In this document: in pieces, positions 8,753 to 18,094 of the stretch
Layout: each line of letters begins with the position of its first letter
Position numbering within the stretch: position 1 is the stretch's first letter
Assembly (NCBI GenBank): GCA_963747405.1
Contig: CAVVFG010000010.1
Location: 186,001 to 250,000 of the forward strand
Direction of reading: 5' to 3'
Source of the DNA: Fodinibacter sp963747405
GTDB lineage: Bacteria > Actinomycetota > Actinomycetes > Actinomycetales > Dermatophilaceae
DNA length: 64,000 nucleotides
Notes under the pieces: generated by a model
Seen by the model: the letters and a program-made list of their open reading frames with translations, nothing else
Told to the model about the DNA's origin: nothing
Database searches by the model: none
Position numbers and translations under genes: made by a program

Positions 8753-11722
8753 GTGGACCTGTGGCCACAGCCGGCGCTTCCGCCCCGGTGGACGGGGCGA
8801 CAGCCGCCGTTCGTGGGACGACGGCACGAGCTCGACGTGCTCGAGGCGCTCTGGCCCGACGTCGTGAGAGGCGACCGCCAGGTCCTTCTCGTCGGCGGAG
8901 ACCCCGGCGCCGGCAAGTCGCGCCTGGCGGCCGAGGTGGCGATCGCGTTGCACCGCAACGACGTGTCCGTTCTCGTCGGTGCGTGCTCCTCGGAGGCCGG
9001 GCTCCCCTTCGACCCGCTCGTGCAACCGGTGCGCGCCCTGCTCCCGGCTCTCGACAACGGGGAGCTGGTGCTCGAAGTCGCTGCTGACCAGGCCGACGGG
9101 GAGGCTCGCGACCTGCTCCGCCTGCTCACCGAGGGCTCGACCCGGGGGAGCGGTCCGGCCGCTGGAGCGCTGGCACCGCTGGTGTTCGACGTGGTGGTCA
9201 CCCTGCTGGAGGCCGCCGCTCGGGTGCGCCCGCTCCTGCTCGTCCTGGAGGATTTGCACTGGGCAGGCGAGTCGGGCCTGCTGGCCGTGCGCTACCTCGT
9301 CGAACGCACCGCCGGTCTTCCCCTTCTCGTCCTCATCACCCACCGGACGTCCGCGGCCGACCGGTCGACGCTCCTCTCGGAGTTCCTCGCGGACGTCGTG
9401 CGCCTCGACGGGGTGGACCGGGTCGACCTCACCGGGTTGAAGACGGACGAGGTGGCGCAGTACCTCTCGCTCGCCGTCGGTTCGGCCGCGCCGGCCCTGC
9501 GCCCGGCGGCGGCCGTGCTCCGTGAGCGCACGGGGGGGAACCCGTTCGTGCTGCGCGAGGTGTGGCGCGACCTGCAGCAGCGCGGGGGCCTGTCGTCCCT
9601 GTCGAGCGGCGAGGTGTCGGTGCCCGAGTCCCTGCGCGCCGTGCTGACCGGACGACTCGCCGGCCTCACCCCGCGCCAGCGGCACCTCCTGCTGCTCGGT
9701 GCGGTCATCGGCGACGACTTCGGGGCCGATCTCGTGCACGCAGCCGAGGGGGGCGTGGTGAGCCCGGAGGACGTGTACGCCGAGCTGGACACCGTGGCCG
9801 GCACGGGGATTCTCGAGGTCGTGCCCGGCCGGACCGGACGGTGGCAGTGGCCCCACGTGCTGGCGCGGCAGTCGGTGCTGGAGACGAGTGGCGCGCTCGA
9901 GGTCGCCATGGCACACGACGCAGTGGGTCGTGCCCTCGAGGAGGGGTTCGAGGGGGAGCCGTCGCGGCTGCAACGGCTGGCCCACCACTTCGCCTCGGCC
10001 GGGAGCCTCGGGACGCGGGACAAGGCGGCGTACTACCTCGAGCTGGCCGCGCAGGAGGCCAGCCGGCGGCTCGCCATCTCCGACGCCGCCACCCTGTACG
10101 AGCAGGCTGCCCGGGAAGCACCCGATGCGGGGACGCGGGACCGCCTGCTCGTCGCCGCCGCGCGCGAGCACAACCTCGCCGGGCACATGGGCAGGTCACG
10201 TGAGCTCAACGAGGAGGTGGTCACGTCGGGCCGGCCCGACCAGCGACTGGCGGCGGCCATCGGGTTCGAGGCCGTCTCGTGGCGCACCGGGAGCCCCGGC
10301 GAGCGAGCGGTGGCGCTGCTCACGGAGGCGATCGAGGCAGCAGGCGCCGATGACACCGACCCCCAGGTGATCCGTGCCCGCGGTTCGCTGGCGCGCGCCT
10401 ACGGGTTCACCGGTCGCCGTCGCGAGGCGATGCAGCAGCTCCACGTGGCGATCGACCTCGCCCGCCGCAACGGTGACGACCGCCTGCTCGCGGCCGTGCT
10501 CCAGCGGTCCCTCGCCGCCAGCGTCGGCCTTCCCGACCTGCGGGGGCGCACCTCGAGGGCGGAGGAGCTGACCGAGATCGCGATCCGCCGGGGGGCGGTG
10601 TACCGGCTGGGCCAGGCCGCGACCTTCCGCAACTTCGGGGCCTACGCGCTGGGCGACCCGGCATCCCTCGACCAGGCGCAGGCCGACCTGGCCCGGATGG
10701 CGACGGCCACCCAGCAGCCCTTCTGGCAGTGGACGTCGCTCGTGTGGCGCACCACGATGCTGCTCATGCGGTGCCAGTTCAGCGCCGCGTCGGAGGCCTC
10801 GGCGCAGAGCCGTCGCCTCGAGGAACGGTTCGAGCGGGTGGACGGGAGCAACGACGGTCCCTGGAGCCTGCAGTCGTTCATGCTGCGGCGTGAGACGGGC
10901 CGGCTCGGCTTCGCCCGCTCCTTCCTCGACCGGGTGGCGGCCGTCGAGAACCCCTGGCGCCCAGGGGTCGTCTCGCTCTGCACCGAGCTCGGAGCCCGCG
11001 ACCTCGCCCGTTCTGCGCTGCACGGCGCACTCGAGCGAGACCTCGACAGGTTGCGCTCCTCGTCGTCCTGGCCGGCGGCGCTCGGGTTCCTCGTCGAGGG
11101 CGCGGTGTGGCTGGAGGACCGCGATGCCATGGCGGTGCTGCTCGGCGAGGCCGAGCCGTACGCCGGGCTCAACCTCGCGGGCTCGGAGCTGCTGGTCGCC
11201 CACGGCAGCGCCGACCGGTTCATCGGGATGCTGCAGTCCGGTCTCGGGATGGAGGGCGCGGAGCAGTGCTTCGAGGCCGCCGTCGCCATGGACCGGCACA
11301 TGGGATCGCCGCTGCACGAAGCCACCACCATGGCGGAGTACGCCGCCCACCTGCGCCGCTCAGGTGCAGCGGCATCCCGGGTCCAGGTCCTGGCCGACGC
11401 CGCGCGCGACATGGCCGCGACGTACGACCTGCACCGGGTCCGACGGCTGCTGGGCACCGACCCCGGACCCGGCACCGGGCGCGACCTCCCCGACGGACTC
11501 ACCGCGCGCGAGGTCGAGGTGCTGCGGCTCGTCGGCCGCGGACACAGCAACCGCGGCATCGCCGACGCACTGTTCATCAGCGAGCACACGGCTGCCAACC
11601 ACGTGCGCAGCATCCTGATGAAGACGCAGTGCGCCAACCGCACGTCGGCCGCGCACTACGCCATGCAGCACGGACTGCTGGCCGCCGACGGCGCCGGTGG
11701 CTCAGACGACGGGAGCCACTGA
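8753..11722 (+). CDS. Large AAA-ATPase LuxR-type transcriptional regulator (LAL family)
   Basis: 989 residues. The N-terminal AAA_16 ATPase has Walker A GGDPGAGKS (48-56) and a Walker B-like LLLVLEDLHWA near 165. A long helical-repeat middle (about 400-900) follows, then a C-terminal LuxR helix-turn-helix (LTAREVEVLRLVGRGHSNRGIADALFIS onward). This is the LAL/MalT-like architecture: ATP-dependent activators whose ligand is usually unknown. The GTG start has TAGCCT (8741-8746) six bases before it and no ribosome site, typical of a leaderless actinobacterial mRNA. Its last 21 bases overlap the convergent DUF4242 gene. Confidence 0.94.
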   Translation: MDLWPQPALPPRWTGRQPPFVGRRHELDVLEALWPDVVRGDRQVLLVGGDPGAGKSRLAAEVAIALHRNDVSVLVGACSSEAGLPFDPLVQPVRALLPALDNGELVLEVAADQADGEARDLLRLLTEGSTRGSGPAAGALAPLVFDVVVTLLEAAARVRPLLLVLEDLHWAGESGLLAVRYLVERTAGLPLLVLITHRTSAADRSTLLSEFLADVVRLDGVDRVDLTGLKTDEVAQYLSLAVGSAAPALRPAAAVLRERTGGNPFVLREVWRDLQQRGGLSSLSSGEVSVPESLRAVLTGRLAGLTPRQRHLLLLGAVIGDDFGADLVHAAEGGVVSPEDVYAELDTVAGTGILEVVPGRTGRWQWPHVLARQSVLETSGALEVAMAHDAVGRALEEGFEGEPSRLQRLAHHFASAGSLGTRDKAAYYLELAAQEASRRLAISDAATLYEQAAREAPDAGTRDRLLVAAAREHNLAGHMGRSRELNEEVVTSGRPDQRLAAAIGFEAVSWRTGSPGERAVALLTEAIEAAGADDTDPQVIRARGSLARAYGFTGRRREAMQQLHVAIDLARRNGDDRLLAAVLQRSLAASVGLPDLRGRTSRAEELTEIAIRRGAVYRLGQAATFRNFGAYALGDPASLDQAQADLARMATATQQPFWQWTSLVWRTTMLLMRCQFSAASEASAQSRRLEERFERVDGSNDGPWSLQSFMLRRETGRLGFARSFLDRVAAVENPWRPGVVSLCTELGARDLARSALHGALERDLDRLRSSSSWPAALGFLVEGAVWLEDRDAMAVLLGEAEPYAGLNLAGSELLVAHGSADRFIGMLQSGLGMEGAEQCFEAAVAMDRHMGSPLHEATTMAEYAAHLRRSGAAASRVQVLADAARDMAATYDLHRVRRLLGTDPGPGTGRDLPDGLTAREVEVLRLVGRGHSNRGIADALFISEHTAANHVRSILMKTQCANRTSAAHYAMQHGLLAADGAGGSDDGSH

Positions 11723-11977
11723 CGCGTCCGGCAGGTAGCGCGCGGTCAGCTCGGTGATGACGTCGGCAGGCACCCCGGCACGGACGGCGGCCCGTTGGAT
11801 CGCCTCGGCAGACTCGGCCTCGTAGAGGCAGTAGGACTTTCGCTTGTCGGCCGAGATGAAGGACATCAGCCAGCGCACCTCCTCCTCGTCGTTCACCTTG
11901 TTGATGGCGGCGAACCCTTCGACGTCCGGGTCACCGATCAGCTCGGCGTACCGGCGTTCGATCATGAAGATCGGCAT
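11702..11977 (-). CDS. DUF4242 protein (SCO4226-like, ferredoxin-fold)
   Basis: 91 residues from ATG 11977, with a very strong AAGGAGGGA ribosome site. The sequence MPIFMIERRYAEL...GVRWLMSFISADKRKSYCLYEAES-type pattern (here VRWLMSFISADKRKSYCLYE) and the ending AGVPADVITEL are typical of DUF4242. One family member, SCO4226, was described as a nickel-binding protein; metal binding here is only a possibility. It overlaps the 3' end of the LuxR-type gene tail to tail, and a copy of the putative LuxR motif lies about 53 bases upstream. Confidence 0.88.
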   Translation of the reverse strand: MPIFMIERRYAELIGDPDVEGFAAINKVNDEEEVRWLMSFISADKRKSYCLYEAESAEAIQRAAVRAGVPADVITELTARYLPDASVAPVV

Positions 11978-12029
11978 GGCGATCCCTCCTTCGGATCCGA
12001 TCACCATACGAGCGCCCGGGTGGGAAGCG

Positions 12030-12049
12030 CATGACGATTTCTGGCCATT
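12030..12049. promoter_or_regulatory. Third copy of the LuxR-locus motif
   Basis: CATGACGATTTCTGGCCATT, between the DUF4242 gene (minus) and the GH12 gene (plus, start 12290). Shared with the two sites at 8664-8718. It lies closer to the DUF4242 gene, which is therefore the more likely target. The remaining bases 12050-12289 hold no gene I can support. Confidence 0.4.
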
Positions 12050-12289
12050 TCCGTCCGGTGCAGGGCCCGCGTCACCGTGGTGGAGCCGTGACCGACCACC
12101 GGTGCGCCGTGTGGGCCGGGCCGGTGCGCCGGACTGTCGCGACCTGGTGGGTCGGCGCCCTGACGCCGGCTGAGAGGCCCCTGAGGAAAGGCGGCGGTGC
12201 CGGCTCGCACCTGGGGCCGAAGTCGGTAATTTCGAGAGCATCGACATCGGCGACAGACCGGTGCCAGCCCTGAGAAGTGGTGGCCTGCG

Positions 12290-14308
12290 ATGAAGAACTG
12301 CCCGGCGCCGACCCCCGCCCACAACCGCCTCGCCCGGCGCCGGGGCCACCTCGTGACCGTTGGCGCGCTGCTGGCGGTTGCCCTGATGGGGTTCGGGCGC
12401 GTGCCGGCCGGGGCCGCCGCGGTCTCGACCGGCCCGGGCGCCGCCAGCACGGCGGCCGGGGGACTGACGACGGCCGCCACCACCGGCGGCCTCTTCACCG
12501 CGCTGCCGCCGCACCGTCTCCTCGACACCCGGTCGGGAGTCGGGGCGCCGGCCGCCAAGGTCGGCGCGCGGGCGACGCTGGCCCTGCAGGTCACCGGGCG
12601 CGGTGGGGTTCCCGCCACCGGTGTGGCAGCGGTCGTGCTCAACGTGACCGTCACCGGTCCCAGCCGGCAGGGACACCTCACCGTCTACGGTGCCGGTGCC
12701 TCCCGGCCGGACACGTCGAACCTCAACTTCACCGCGTGGCAGACCGTCGCCAACGTCGTCGTGAGCCCCGTGGGGAGCAACGGCAAGGTGGCGGTGCACA
12801 ACGGCTCCAGCGGCTCATCGCACCTGGTCGCCGACGTCGAGGGGTACTACGCCTCGGGCGTGGCCGGCGAGCCCGGAGCATTCCAGCCGCTGGCCCCCGC
12901 CAGGGTCCTCGACAGCCGGGCAGGCGTCGGCGCGCCCGTCGGGAAGGTCGCCCCGAACGCGACCCTCCCGCTCCAGGTTCTCGGCGCGGGAGGTGTCCCG
13001 CCCTCGGGCGTGTCAGCGGTCTTCCTCAACGTCACCGTCACCGAGCCGGCGATCGGCGGGCACCTCACCGTCCACGCCGACGGAACGGCGGTGCCGGACT
13101 CCTCGAACATCAACTTCGAACCGGGCCGGACGGTCGCCAACCTGGTCCTCGCCCCCATGGGTGGCAACGGGAAGGTCGCACTGGAGAACGCGTCCGGGGG
13201 GACCACCCACCTCGTCGCCGACGTGGCGGGCTACGTGCTGGCCGGGACACCTACCCAGCCGGGTGCCCTCAGGTCCCTCACTCCGGCCCGGCTGCTCGAC
13301 ACCCGATCCGGTCTTGGGGCCACCCAGGCCACGGTGGCGCCGGGGGCGAGCCTGCGCCTGCAGGTCGGTGGCCGCGGGGGAGTGCCGACGACCCGGGTGG
13401 CGGCTGTCGTCCTCACCGTGACGGTGACGGCCACGACCCGCTCCGGCTACCTGACGGCGTACGTCGACGGGACGGCGCGTCCCACCGCGTCGAACCTCAA
13501 CTTCGTCGGCGGTCAGACGGTCGCGAACCTCGTGGTCGTCCCGCTGTCCGCGAACGGCAGGGTCGACCTCTACAACGGGTCGACGGGCTCCACCCACCTG
13601 GTCGCCGATGTCTCCGGCTTCGTCGTCGCCGCCCCCACGACCCAGCCACAGGGACCCACCGACTGCGTCCCGCGGTGGAGCAGCTCGGCCCGGTTCGGGT
13701 CGTGGACCGATGCGGGCCACCTGGTCAACAACAACATGTGGAGCGAGGACGCAGGGCCCCAGACGATCACGGCATGCTCGTGGCAGCAGTGGTCGGTGAC
13801 GTCGAACCAGGGCGGCACCGGGACGGACGACGGCGTGAAGACGTATGCCGACACCCAGACGCACGTCAACCATCCGCTCGGCGCGCTGAGCTCGCTGCCC
13901 TCGACCTTCGACGTGGCGACTCCTGCGGGCGGGGGGACCGTGCCCGCGTCCGGCAAGCAGTGGAACGCGGCGTACGACCTGTGGCTCGACGACTACGGCA
14001 CCGAGGTCATGGTCTGGAACAACTGGACGATGAACTGGCAGTACTGGTACCGGACGAACGGAGGCGTCGACGTCACGATCGACGGGGTCCTCTACCACGC
14101 CTACCGCAACAGCGGGCACACCGGCCTGTGGTTCATCCGCGACCAGGTCACCAACCGCGGGAGCGTCGACCTCGGGCACGTCCTCGCGTGGGCCGTGGCG
14201 AAGGGCTGGCTTCGTTCCTCGCAGGTGCTCGGTGAGGTGGAGTACGGGTTCGAGGTGGCGTACACGGGATCCCCGACCGTGTTCACGCTCAACGCCTACA
14301 CCTTGTGA
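12290..14308 (+). CDS. Secreted GH12-like glycosidase with three N-terminal LLDTR repeats
   Basis: 672 residues. An N-terminal signal region (RRRGHLVTVGALLAVALMGF to GAAA) is followed by three repeats of about 120 residues. They open with HRLLDTRSGV, ARVLDSRAGV and ARLLDTRSGL (from about residues 78, 205 and 335), and each closes with HLVADVxGY/F. This repeat is common in secreted actinobacterial proteins, but its role is unclear. From about residue 460 the C-terminal domain resembles GH12 endoglucanases: NNNMWSEDAG, KTYADTQTHV, AAYDLW, then TEVMVWNNW (Glu572, nucleophile position) and EYGFEV (Glu655, acid/base position). Hydrolysis of beta-glucan or xyloglucan outside the cell is inferred. 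ATG 12290 is the natural start for the signal peptide. Confidence 0.85.
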   Translation: MKNCPAPTPAHNRLARRRGHLVTVGALLAVALMGFGRVPAGAAAVSTGPGAASTAAGGLTTAATTGGLFTALPPHRLLDTRSGVGAPAAKVGARATLALQVTGRGGVPATGVAAVVLNVTVTGPSRQGHLTVYGAGASRPDTSNLNFTAWQTVANVVVSPVGSNGKVAVHNGSSGSSHLVADVEGYYASGVAGEPGAFQPLAPARVLDSRAGVGAPVGKVAPNATLPLQVLGAGGVPPSGVSAVFLNVTVTEPAIGGHLTVHADGTAVPDSSNINFEPGRTVANLVLAPMGGNGKVALENASGGTTHLVADVAGYVLAGTPTQPGALRSLTPARLLDTRSGLGATQATVAPGASLRLQVGGRGGVPTTRVAAVVLTVTVTATTRSGYLTAYVDGTARPTASNLNFVGGQTVANLVVVPLSANGRVDLYNGSTGSTHLVADVSGFVVAAPTTQPQGPTDCVPRWSSSARFGSWTDAGHLVNNNMWSEDAGPQTITACSWQQWSVTSNQGGTGTDDGVKTYADTQTHVNHPLGALSSLPSTFDVATPAGGGTVPASGKQWNAAYDLWLDDYGTEVMVWNNWTMNWQYWYRTNGGVDVTIDGVLYHAYRNSGHTGLWFIRDQVTNRGSVDLGHVLAWAVAKGWLRSSQVLGEVEYGFEVAYTGSPTVFTLNAYTL

Positions 14309-14320
14309 CGGCAGGAACCG

Positions 14321-14350
14321 GTCCGGCGGGCCCAGGCCCGCCTGCCGGAC
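14321..14350. terminator. Hairpin between convergent genes
   Basis: GTCCGGC (14321-14327) pairs with GCCGGAC (14344-14350), with inner GGGCC/GGCCC pairing. It lies 12 bases after the GH12 stop and in the gap before the convergent VWA gene end. No T-run, as is common at this GC content; likely terminator for the plus strand. Confidence 0.5.
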
Positions 14351-14428
14351 ACCAACGCACGACCGGTACCGGCCCGAGCGGGATCGCCAGACGTATCCGG
14401 CACCTCGGTACCACGGCCCGGTCGGCGG

Positions 14429-16459
14429 TCAGTCGGCCCAGAACCCGCGGGTGCCGAACATGTCGCGGTACGACCCGAACGGCGTGGACGGCGACCGCGA
14501 CCCCAGGTACGAGCCGACCACGGCCGCGCCCAGGTCGCCCAGCTCGGGCGCCACGACCTTGCCCCCGGCGCGACGGGCCATCGAGTCGACGAACCGGGCC
14601 AGCCCGGCATCCTCACCGAGCCGGAAGAAGGTGGTCTGTGCGCCGAGGCGGGCCGCGGCATCGAGCTCGCGCACGGCGAGCGCGATGGTGCGCGGGTGCG
14701 GCGGGTAGTCGAAGAAGACCTCGCCGCCGGGCTCGAGGTGCGACGTCGGCTCGCCGTCGGTGACGACGAGCAGCACCGGCTGCTCGTGGGGGTGACGGCG
14801 GAAGTGCCGGTTGGCGAGGAGCAGGGCGTGGTGCAGGTTGGTGCCCTTCTCCCACATCGCGTCGAGCGCGGTGAGCTGCTCGATCTGCATGACCTCGGCA
14901 TGCCGGCCGAAGCCGATCAGCTCGAGGTGGTCACTGCGGAACCGGGTCGAGATCAGCTGGTGCAACGCCAGGGCGGTGCGCTTCATCGGGACCCAGCGGC
15001 CGTCCATCGCCATCGAGAACGACGTGTCGACCAGCAGCGCCACCGCGGCCCGGGTGTGAGCCTCGGTCTCGACCACCTCGACGTCGCGGATGTCGAGCCG
15101 GATGCCGTCGCCCGCGGCACGCCCCTCGTCGGCCGTGCGGGTGAGCGCGTTGGTCATCGTTCGGGTGACGTCCCAGGCCTCGGTGTCGCCGAACTCCCAC
15201 TGACGGGTGGCACCGCTCTGCTCGCCCGCGGCACCCGCCGTGCGCACGTCGCGGGCCCCTGAGCGGTTGGACAGCCGGCCGGCGACGTCGCGCAGCAGCG
15301 ACTTGCCGAGCTCGCGCATCGCCTGTGGCGACAGGCGCAGCGAGCCGTCGGCCGCCCGGGTGAGGTAGCCGCTCTCGCGCAGCGCCTTCTCGAGCGCCGC
15401 GAGGGCCCGGGCGTCGATGGCTGCCTCGTCGCCGAGCTGGCCCGCGAGGGCGTCGAGGTCGACGTCGTCCATCCGGGCACCGGGGTGGGCCTGCGCGAGC
15501 TGGTCGGACAACGCGTCGAGCTGGGCGAGGTCCTGCAGCGCCCCGGTGCCGTCACCGAGCCCGAGGCCCTGCTTGCCGCTGAACTGCTCCGAGCCGTCCC
15601 AGTCCTCGCCGGGCCGCAGCCCGCGCAGCAGGCCGTCGAGCCGGTCGAGCTGCTCCATCAGGCCGGGCGAGCCGAAGGCCTGCTGCGACAGCTGCGCCAG
15701 CTCGGCGCGCTGCTCGGGGGTCATCGAGGCCAGCATCCGCTGCGCCGCGGCCGCCCGCGCGGCCAGCGCGTCGATCAGCTCCTCGACGCTCTCGGGGCTC
15801 TCGGGGAAGAACTCGCCGTGCTTGTCCATGAAGTCGCGGAACTGCTCGGTCGTGTCGTCGCCGCGGGCGTGTGCCGCCAGCAGGTCGCCGAGGTCGCTGA
15901 GCATCTCCTCCACCCGCTCGCGGTCCTGCGGCGAGGCGTTCTCGAGCGCCTGCTTCATCCCGGCGAAGCGCTGGTCGAGCAGCTCGCGGCCCAGCAGGTC
16001 CTTGATCTGCTCGTACTTCTCTCGACCCTCGCTGCTGCGCCACTCGTAGTCGGCCAGCTCGGTGACCGCCGCCGCGGGGGATGCCGGGAGCCCCTCCATC
16101 CGCATCTCGGCGAACCGCGCGTCGTCGTCGAGGTCGCGGGCGAGCTGCTTGCGCTCGGCGAGCACCGCCTCGTCGAGCAGCTTCCTGATCTCCTCGAGGG
16201 TGCCGCCGAGCTGGTGCTTCTGGAGCAGCTCGCGACGGCGCTGTGCCACCTGACGGGCGAGCTCGTCGAGGCCGACCCGCGACTGGGTGCCCTGGCGCAG
16301 CAGCTCGCGCATCGCCCGCTCGGGGGACACCCCGGCCATCACCTCCTCGCCGATGGCGTCGAGCGCCTCGCGCAGGTCGACCGGGGCCGCGAGCGGGTCA
16401 GGCCCCCCGGCATACCGGGCGTACCTCGACGTGCGACCGGAGCCGCTTCCCACGCTCAC
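14429..16459 (-). CDS. VWA-domain protein, partner of ChlI-like AAA+ ATPase
   Basis: 676 residues. A long charged, helical N-terminal part (many Glu/Arg/Gln, GQLGDEAAIDARAL and similar) leads to a C-terminal von Willebrand A domain. Its MIDAS motif VALLVDTSFSM is near residue 475, with later VTDGEPTSHL. No membrane segment is seen, so it is cytoplasmic. The start ATG overlaps the stop of the upstream AAA+ gene by four bases (ATGA), giving fixed stoichiometry. AAA+/VWA pairs of this kind resemble Mg-chelatase ChlI/ChlD and act in protein or cofactor remodelling; the client here is unknown. Confidence 0.9.
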   Translation of the reverse strand: MSVGSGSGRTSRYARYAGGPDPLAAPVDLREALDAIGEEVMAGVSPERAMRELLRQGTQSRVGLDELARQVAQRRRELLQKHQLGGTLEEIRKLLDEAVLAERKQLARDLDDDARFAEMRMEGLPASPAAAVTELADYEWRSSEGREKYEQIKDLLGRELLDQRFAGMKQALENASPQDRERVEEMLSDLGDLLAAHARGDDTTEQFRDFMDKHGEFFPESPESVEELIDALAARAAAAQRMLASMTPEQRAELAQLSQQAFGSPGLMEQLDRLDGLLRGLRPGEDWDGSEQFSGKQGLGLGDGTGALQDLAQLDALSDQLAQAHPGARMDDVDLDALAGQLGDEAAIDARALAALEKALRESGYLTRAADGSLRLSPQAMRELGKSLLRDVAGRLSNRSGARDVRTAGAAGEQSGATRQWEFGDTEAWDVTRTMTNALTRTADEGRAAGDGIRLDIRDVEVVETEAHTRAAVALLVDTSFSMAMDGRWVPMKRTALALHQLISTRFRSDHLELIGFGRHAEVMQIEQLTALDAMWEKGTNLHHALLLANRHFRRHPHEQPVLLVVTDGEPTSHLEPGGEVFFDYPPHPRTIALAVRELDAAARLGAQTTFFRLGEDAGLARFVDSMARRAGGKVVAPELGDLGAAVVGSYLGSRSPSTPFGSYRDMFGTRGFWAD

Positions 16460-17844
16460 CCGTAGATCGTCTCCCCGTCGGCGCTGTCCTTGCTGATCCG
16501 GCGGGCGAGGTACAGGCCCTCCAGGGCCAGCTCGATGGCACTGGCCCGCTCGCCGTCGGTGGTGGCGTCGAGCCGTTCGCAGACGGCGTCGTAGACGTCG
16601 GACTCGCCGATGACCGGCAGCCCCCGCAGGAACTCACCGGCGCTGACCCGCTCCCCGGTGGTGACCAGCGCGCCACCGTCGATGGCGTCGACGACGAGGT
16701 GGAGGTCGATGCCGCCCAACCGCCGTCGGCAGGTCTCGGCGGTGGAGGTGCGCAGCAGGTGGGCGAGCACCTCGCGCTCGCGGCCCTCCTCGCCGGACTC
16801 GAACTCGATCTTGCCGCGCAGCACGTCGAGCGCGGCCTCGAGGTCGACGACCCGGGCCACCGCCTGCTCCTCGCCGCGCGTGGTCGCCCGGTGCAGCGCG
16901 GCCGCCGCGACGGTCTCGGTGCCGGCGATGGCGAACCGCGCGGAGACACCGGAGCGCTGGTCGACGGCGGGAGAGGCGCGCAGGGCCCGAGTGAAGCGCG
17001 CGACGACCTCGACGAGGGCGTCGGGCACGGTGGCGACGAGGTGAGCCTCCTGCCGGATGACGGCCACCTCGTCGTCGAGCTCTCGGGGGTAGTGGGTGCG
17101 GATCTCGGCGCCGAAGCGGTCCTTGAGCGGGGTGATGATGCGCCCGCGGTTGGTGTAGTCCTCGGGGTTGGCGCTGGCGACGACCAGCACGTCGAGCGGA
17201 AGCCGCAGCACGTAGCCGCGGATCTGGATGTCGCGCTCCTCCATGACGTTGAGCATCGCCACCTGGATGCGCTCGGCGAGGTCGGGCAGCTCGTTGATCG
17301 CGACGATGCCGCGGTGGCTGCGCGGGATGAGGCCGAAGTGGATCGTCTCGGGATCGCCGAGCCGGCGGCCCTCGGCCACTCGCATCGGGTCGACGTCGCC
17401 GATCAGGTCGGCGACGCTGGTGTCGGGGGTGGCGAGCTTCTCGGCATACCGCTCGTCACGGTGCCGCCACTCGACCGGGAGGTCGTCACCGCGCTCCTCG
17501 GCCCACCGCTTCGACTCCACGGTGATCGGCTCGAAGGGGTGCTCGCCGAGCTCGGACCCGGCGATGACCGGTGACCACTCGTCGAGCAGGCCGACCAGGC
17601 TGCGCAGGAGGCGGGTCTTGCCCTGCCCGCGCTCCCCGAGGAGCACGACGTCGTGGCCGGCCAGCAGGGCTCGCTCGAGCTGGGGGATGACGCTGCCGCC
17701 GAAGCCGTGCAGCCCCGGCCACGGGTCGTGGGCCGCCGCGAGCGCGGCGAGCAGGTTGTCGCGGATCTCGGCCCGCACGCTCCGGGCGATGTGCCCGGAC
17801 GCGCGCAGCTGGCCGGCGGTGGTCGGGGCGGGACGCTCGCTCAT
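16456..17844 (-). CDS. ChlI/MoxR-like AAA+ ATPase
   Basis: 462 residues from ATG 17844. Walker A is GERGQGKT (70-77). A Walker B-like region reads RGIVAINELPDL, and sensor/arginine-finger elements ASANPEDYTNRGRIITPLKDRFG follow. The long insert before Walker B and the ChlI-type NPEDYTNRGR stretch match the family often labelled sigma-54-interacting or Mg-chelatase-like in actinobacteria. No sigma-54 interaction is implied by the sequence. It is co-transcribed with the VWA protein downstream and divergent from the HtrA-like gene. Confidence 0.9.
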   Translation of the reverse strand: MSERPAPTTAGQLRASGHIARSVRAEIRDNLLAALAAAHDPWPGLHGFGGSVIPQLERALLAGHDVVLLGERGQGKTRLLRSLVGLLDEWSPVIAGSELGEHPFEPITVESKRWAEERGDDLPVEWRHRDERYAEKLATPDTSVADLIGDVDPMRVAEGRRLGDPETIHFGLIPRSHRGIVAINELPDLAERIQVAMLNVMEERDIQIRGYVLRLPLDVLVVASANPEDYTNRGRIITPLKDRFGAEIRTHYPRELDDEVAVIRQEAHLVATVPDALVEVVARFTRALRASPAVDQRSGVSARFAIAGTETVAAAALHRATTRGEEQAVARVVDLEAALDVLRGKIEFESGEEGREREVLAHLLRTSTAETCRRRLGGIDLHLVVDAIDGGALVTTGERVSAGEFLRGLPVIGESDVYDAVCERLDATTDGERASAIELALEGLYLARRISKDSADGETIYG

Positions 17845-18036
17845 CGCCTCACGATACGTCCGGGTGCGCGGATCCGAGCGGGCCATTACGCCACCTTGGA
17901 CAGTGCCGCGGACCGCGAGCCGGCCGGCGCGGTTGGTGGGGCGTCGGCGGGGCTTCGGTGGGGCGAGGCGCGGCAGGGCCGCGCCACGCATCCACAGGGT
18001 TCTCCCAGCCTGTGTCAGACCTGTCTTCAGGTTGAG

Positions 18037-18057
18037 GAGCGCACACTGTGCGCTCCG
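18037..18057. promoter_or_regulatory. 21-bp perfect palindrome upstream of protease gene
   Basis: GGAGCGCACA, centre C, TGTGCGCTCC. It sits 37 bases before the HtrA-like start codon, in the divergent region shared with the AAA+/VWA operon. A hairpin with a one-base loop would be strained, so a dimeric repressor or activator site is more likely. The protein that binds it is unknown. Confidence 0.5.
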
Positions 18058-18094
18058 GCCGCTGCGGCCGACCAGAACACGGAAGAGGCGGCCG

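Noticed and set aside
12277..14235. A 652-codon frame overlapping the GH12 gene
   Set aside because: Arg/Pro/Gly-rich shadow without signal peptide or motifs; the other frame has signal peptide, repeats and catalytic motifs.
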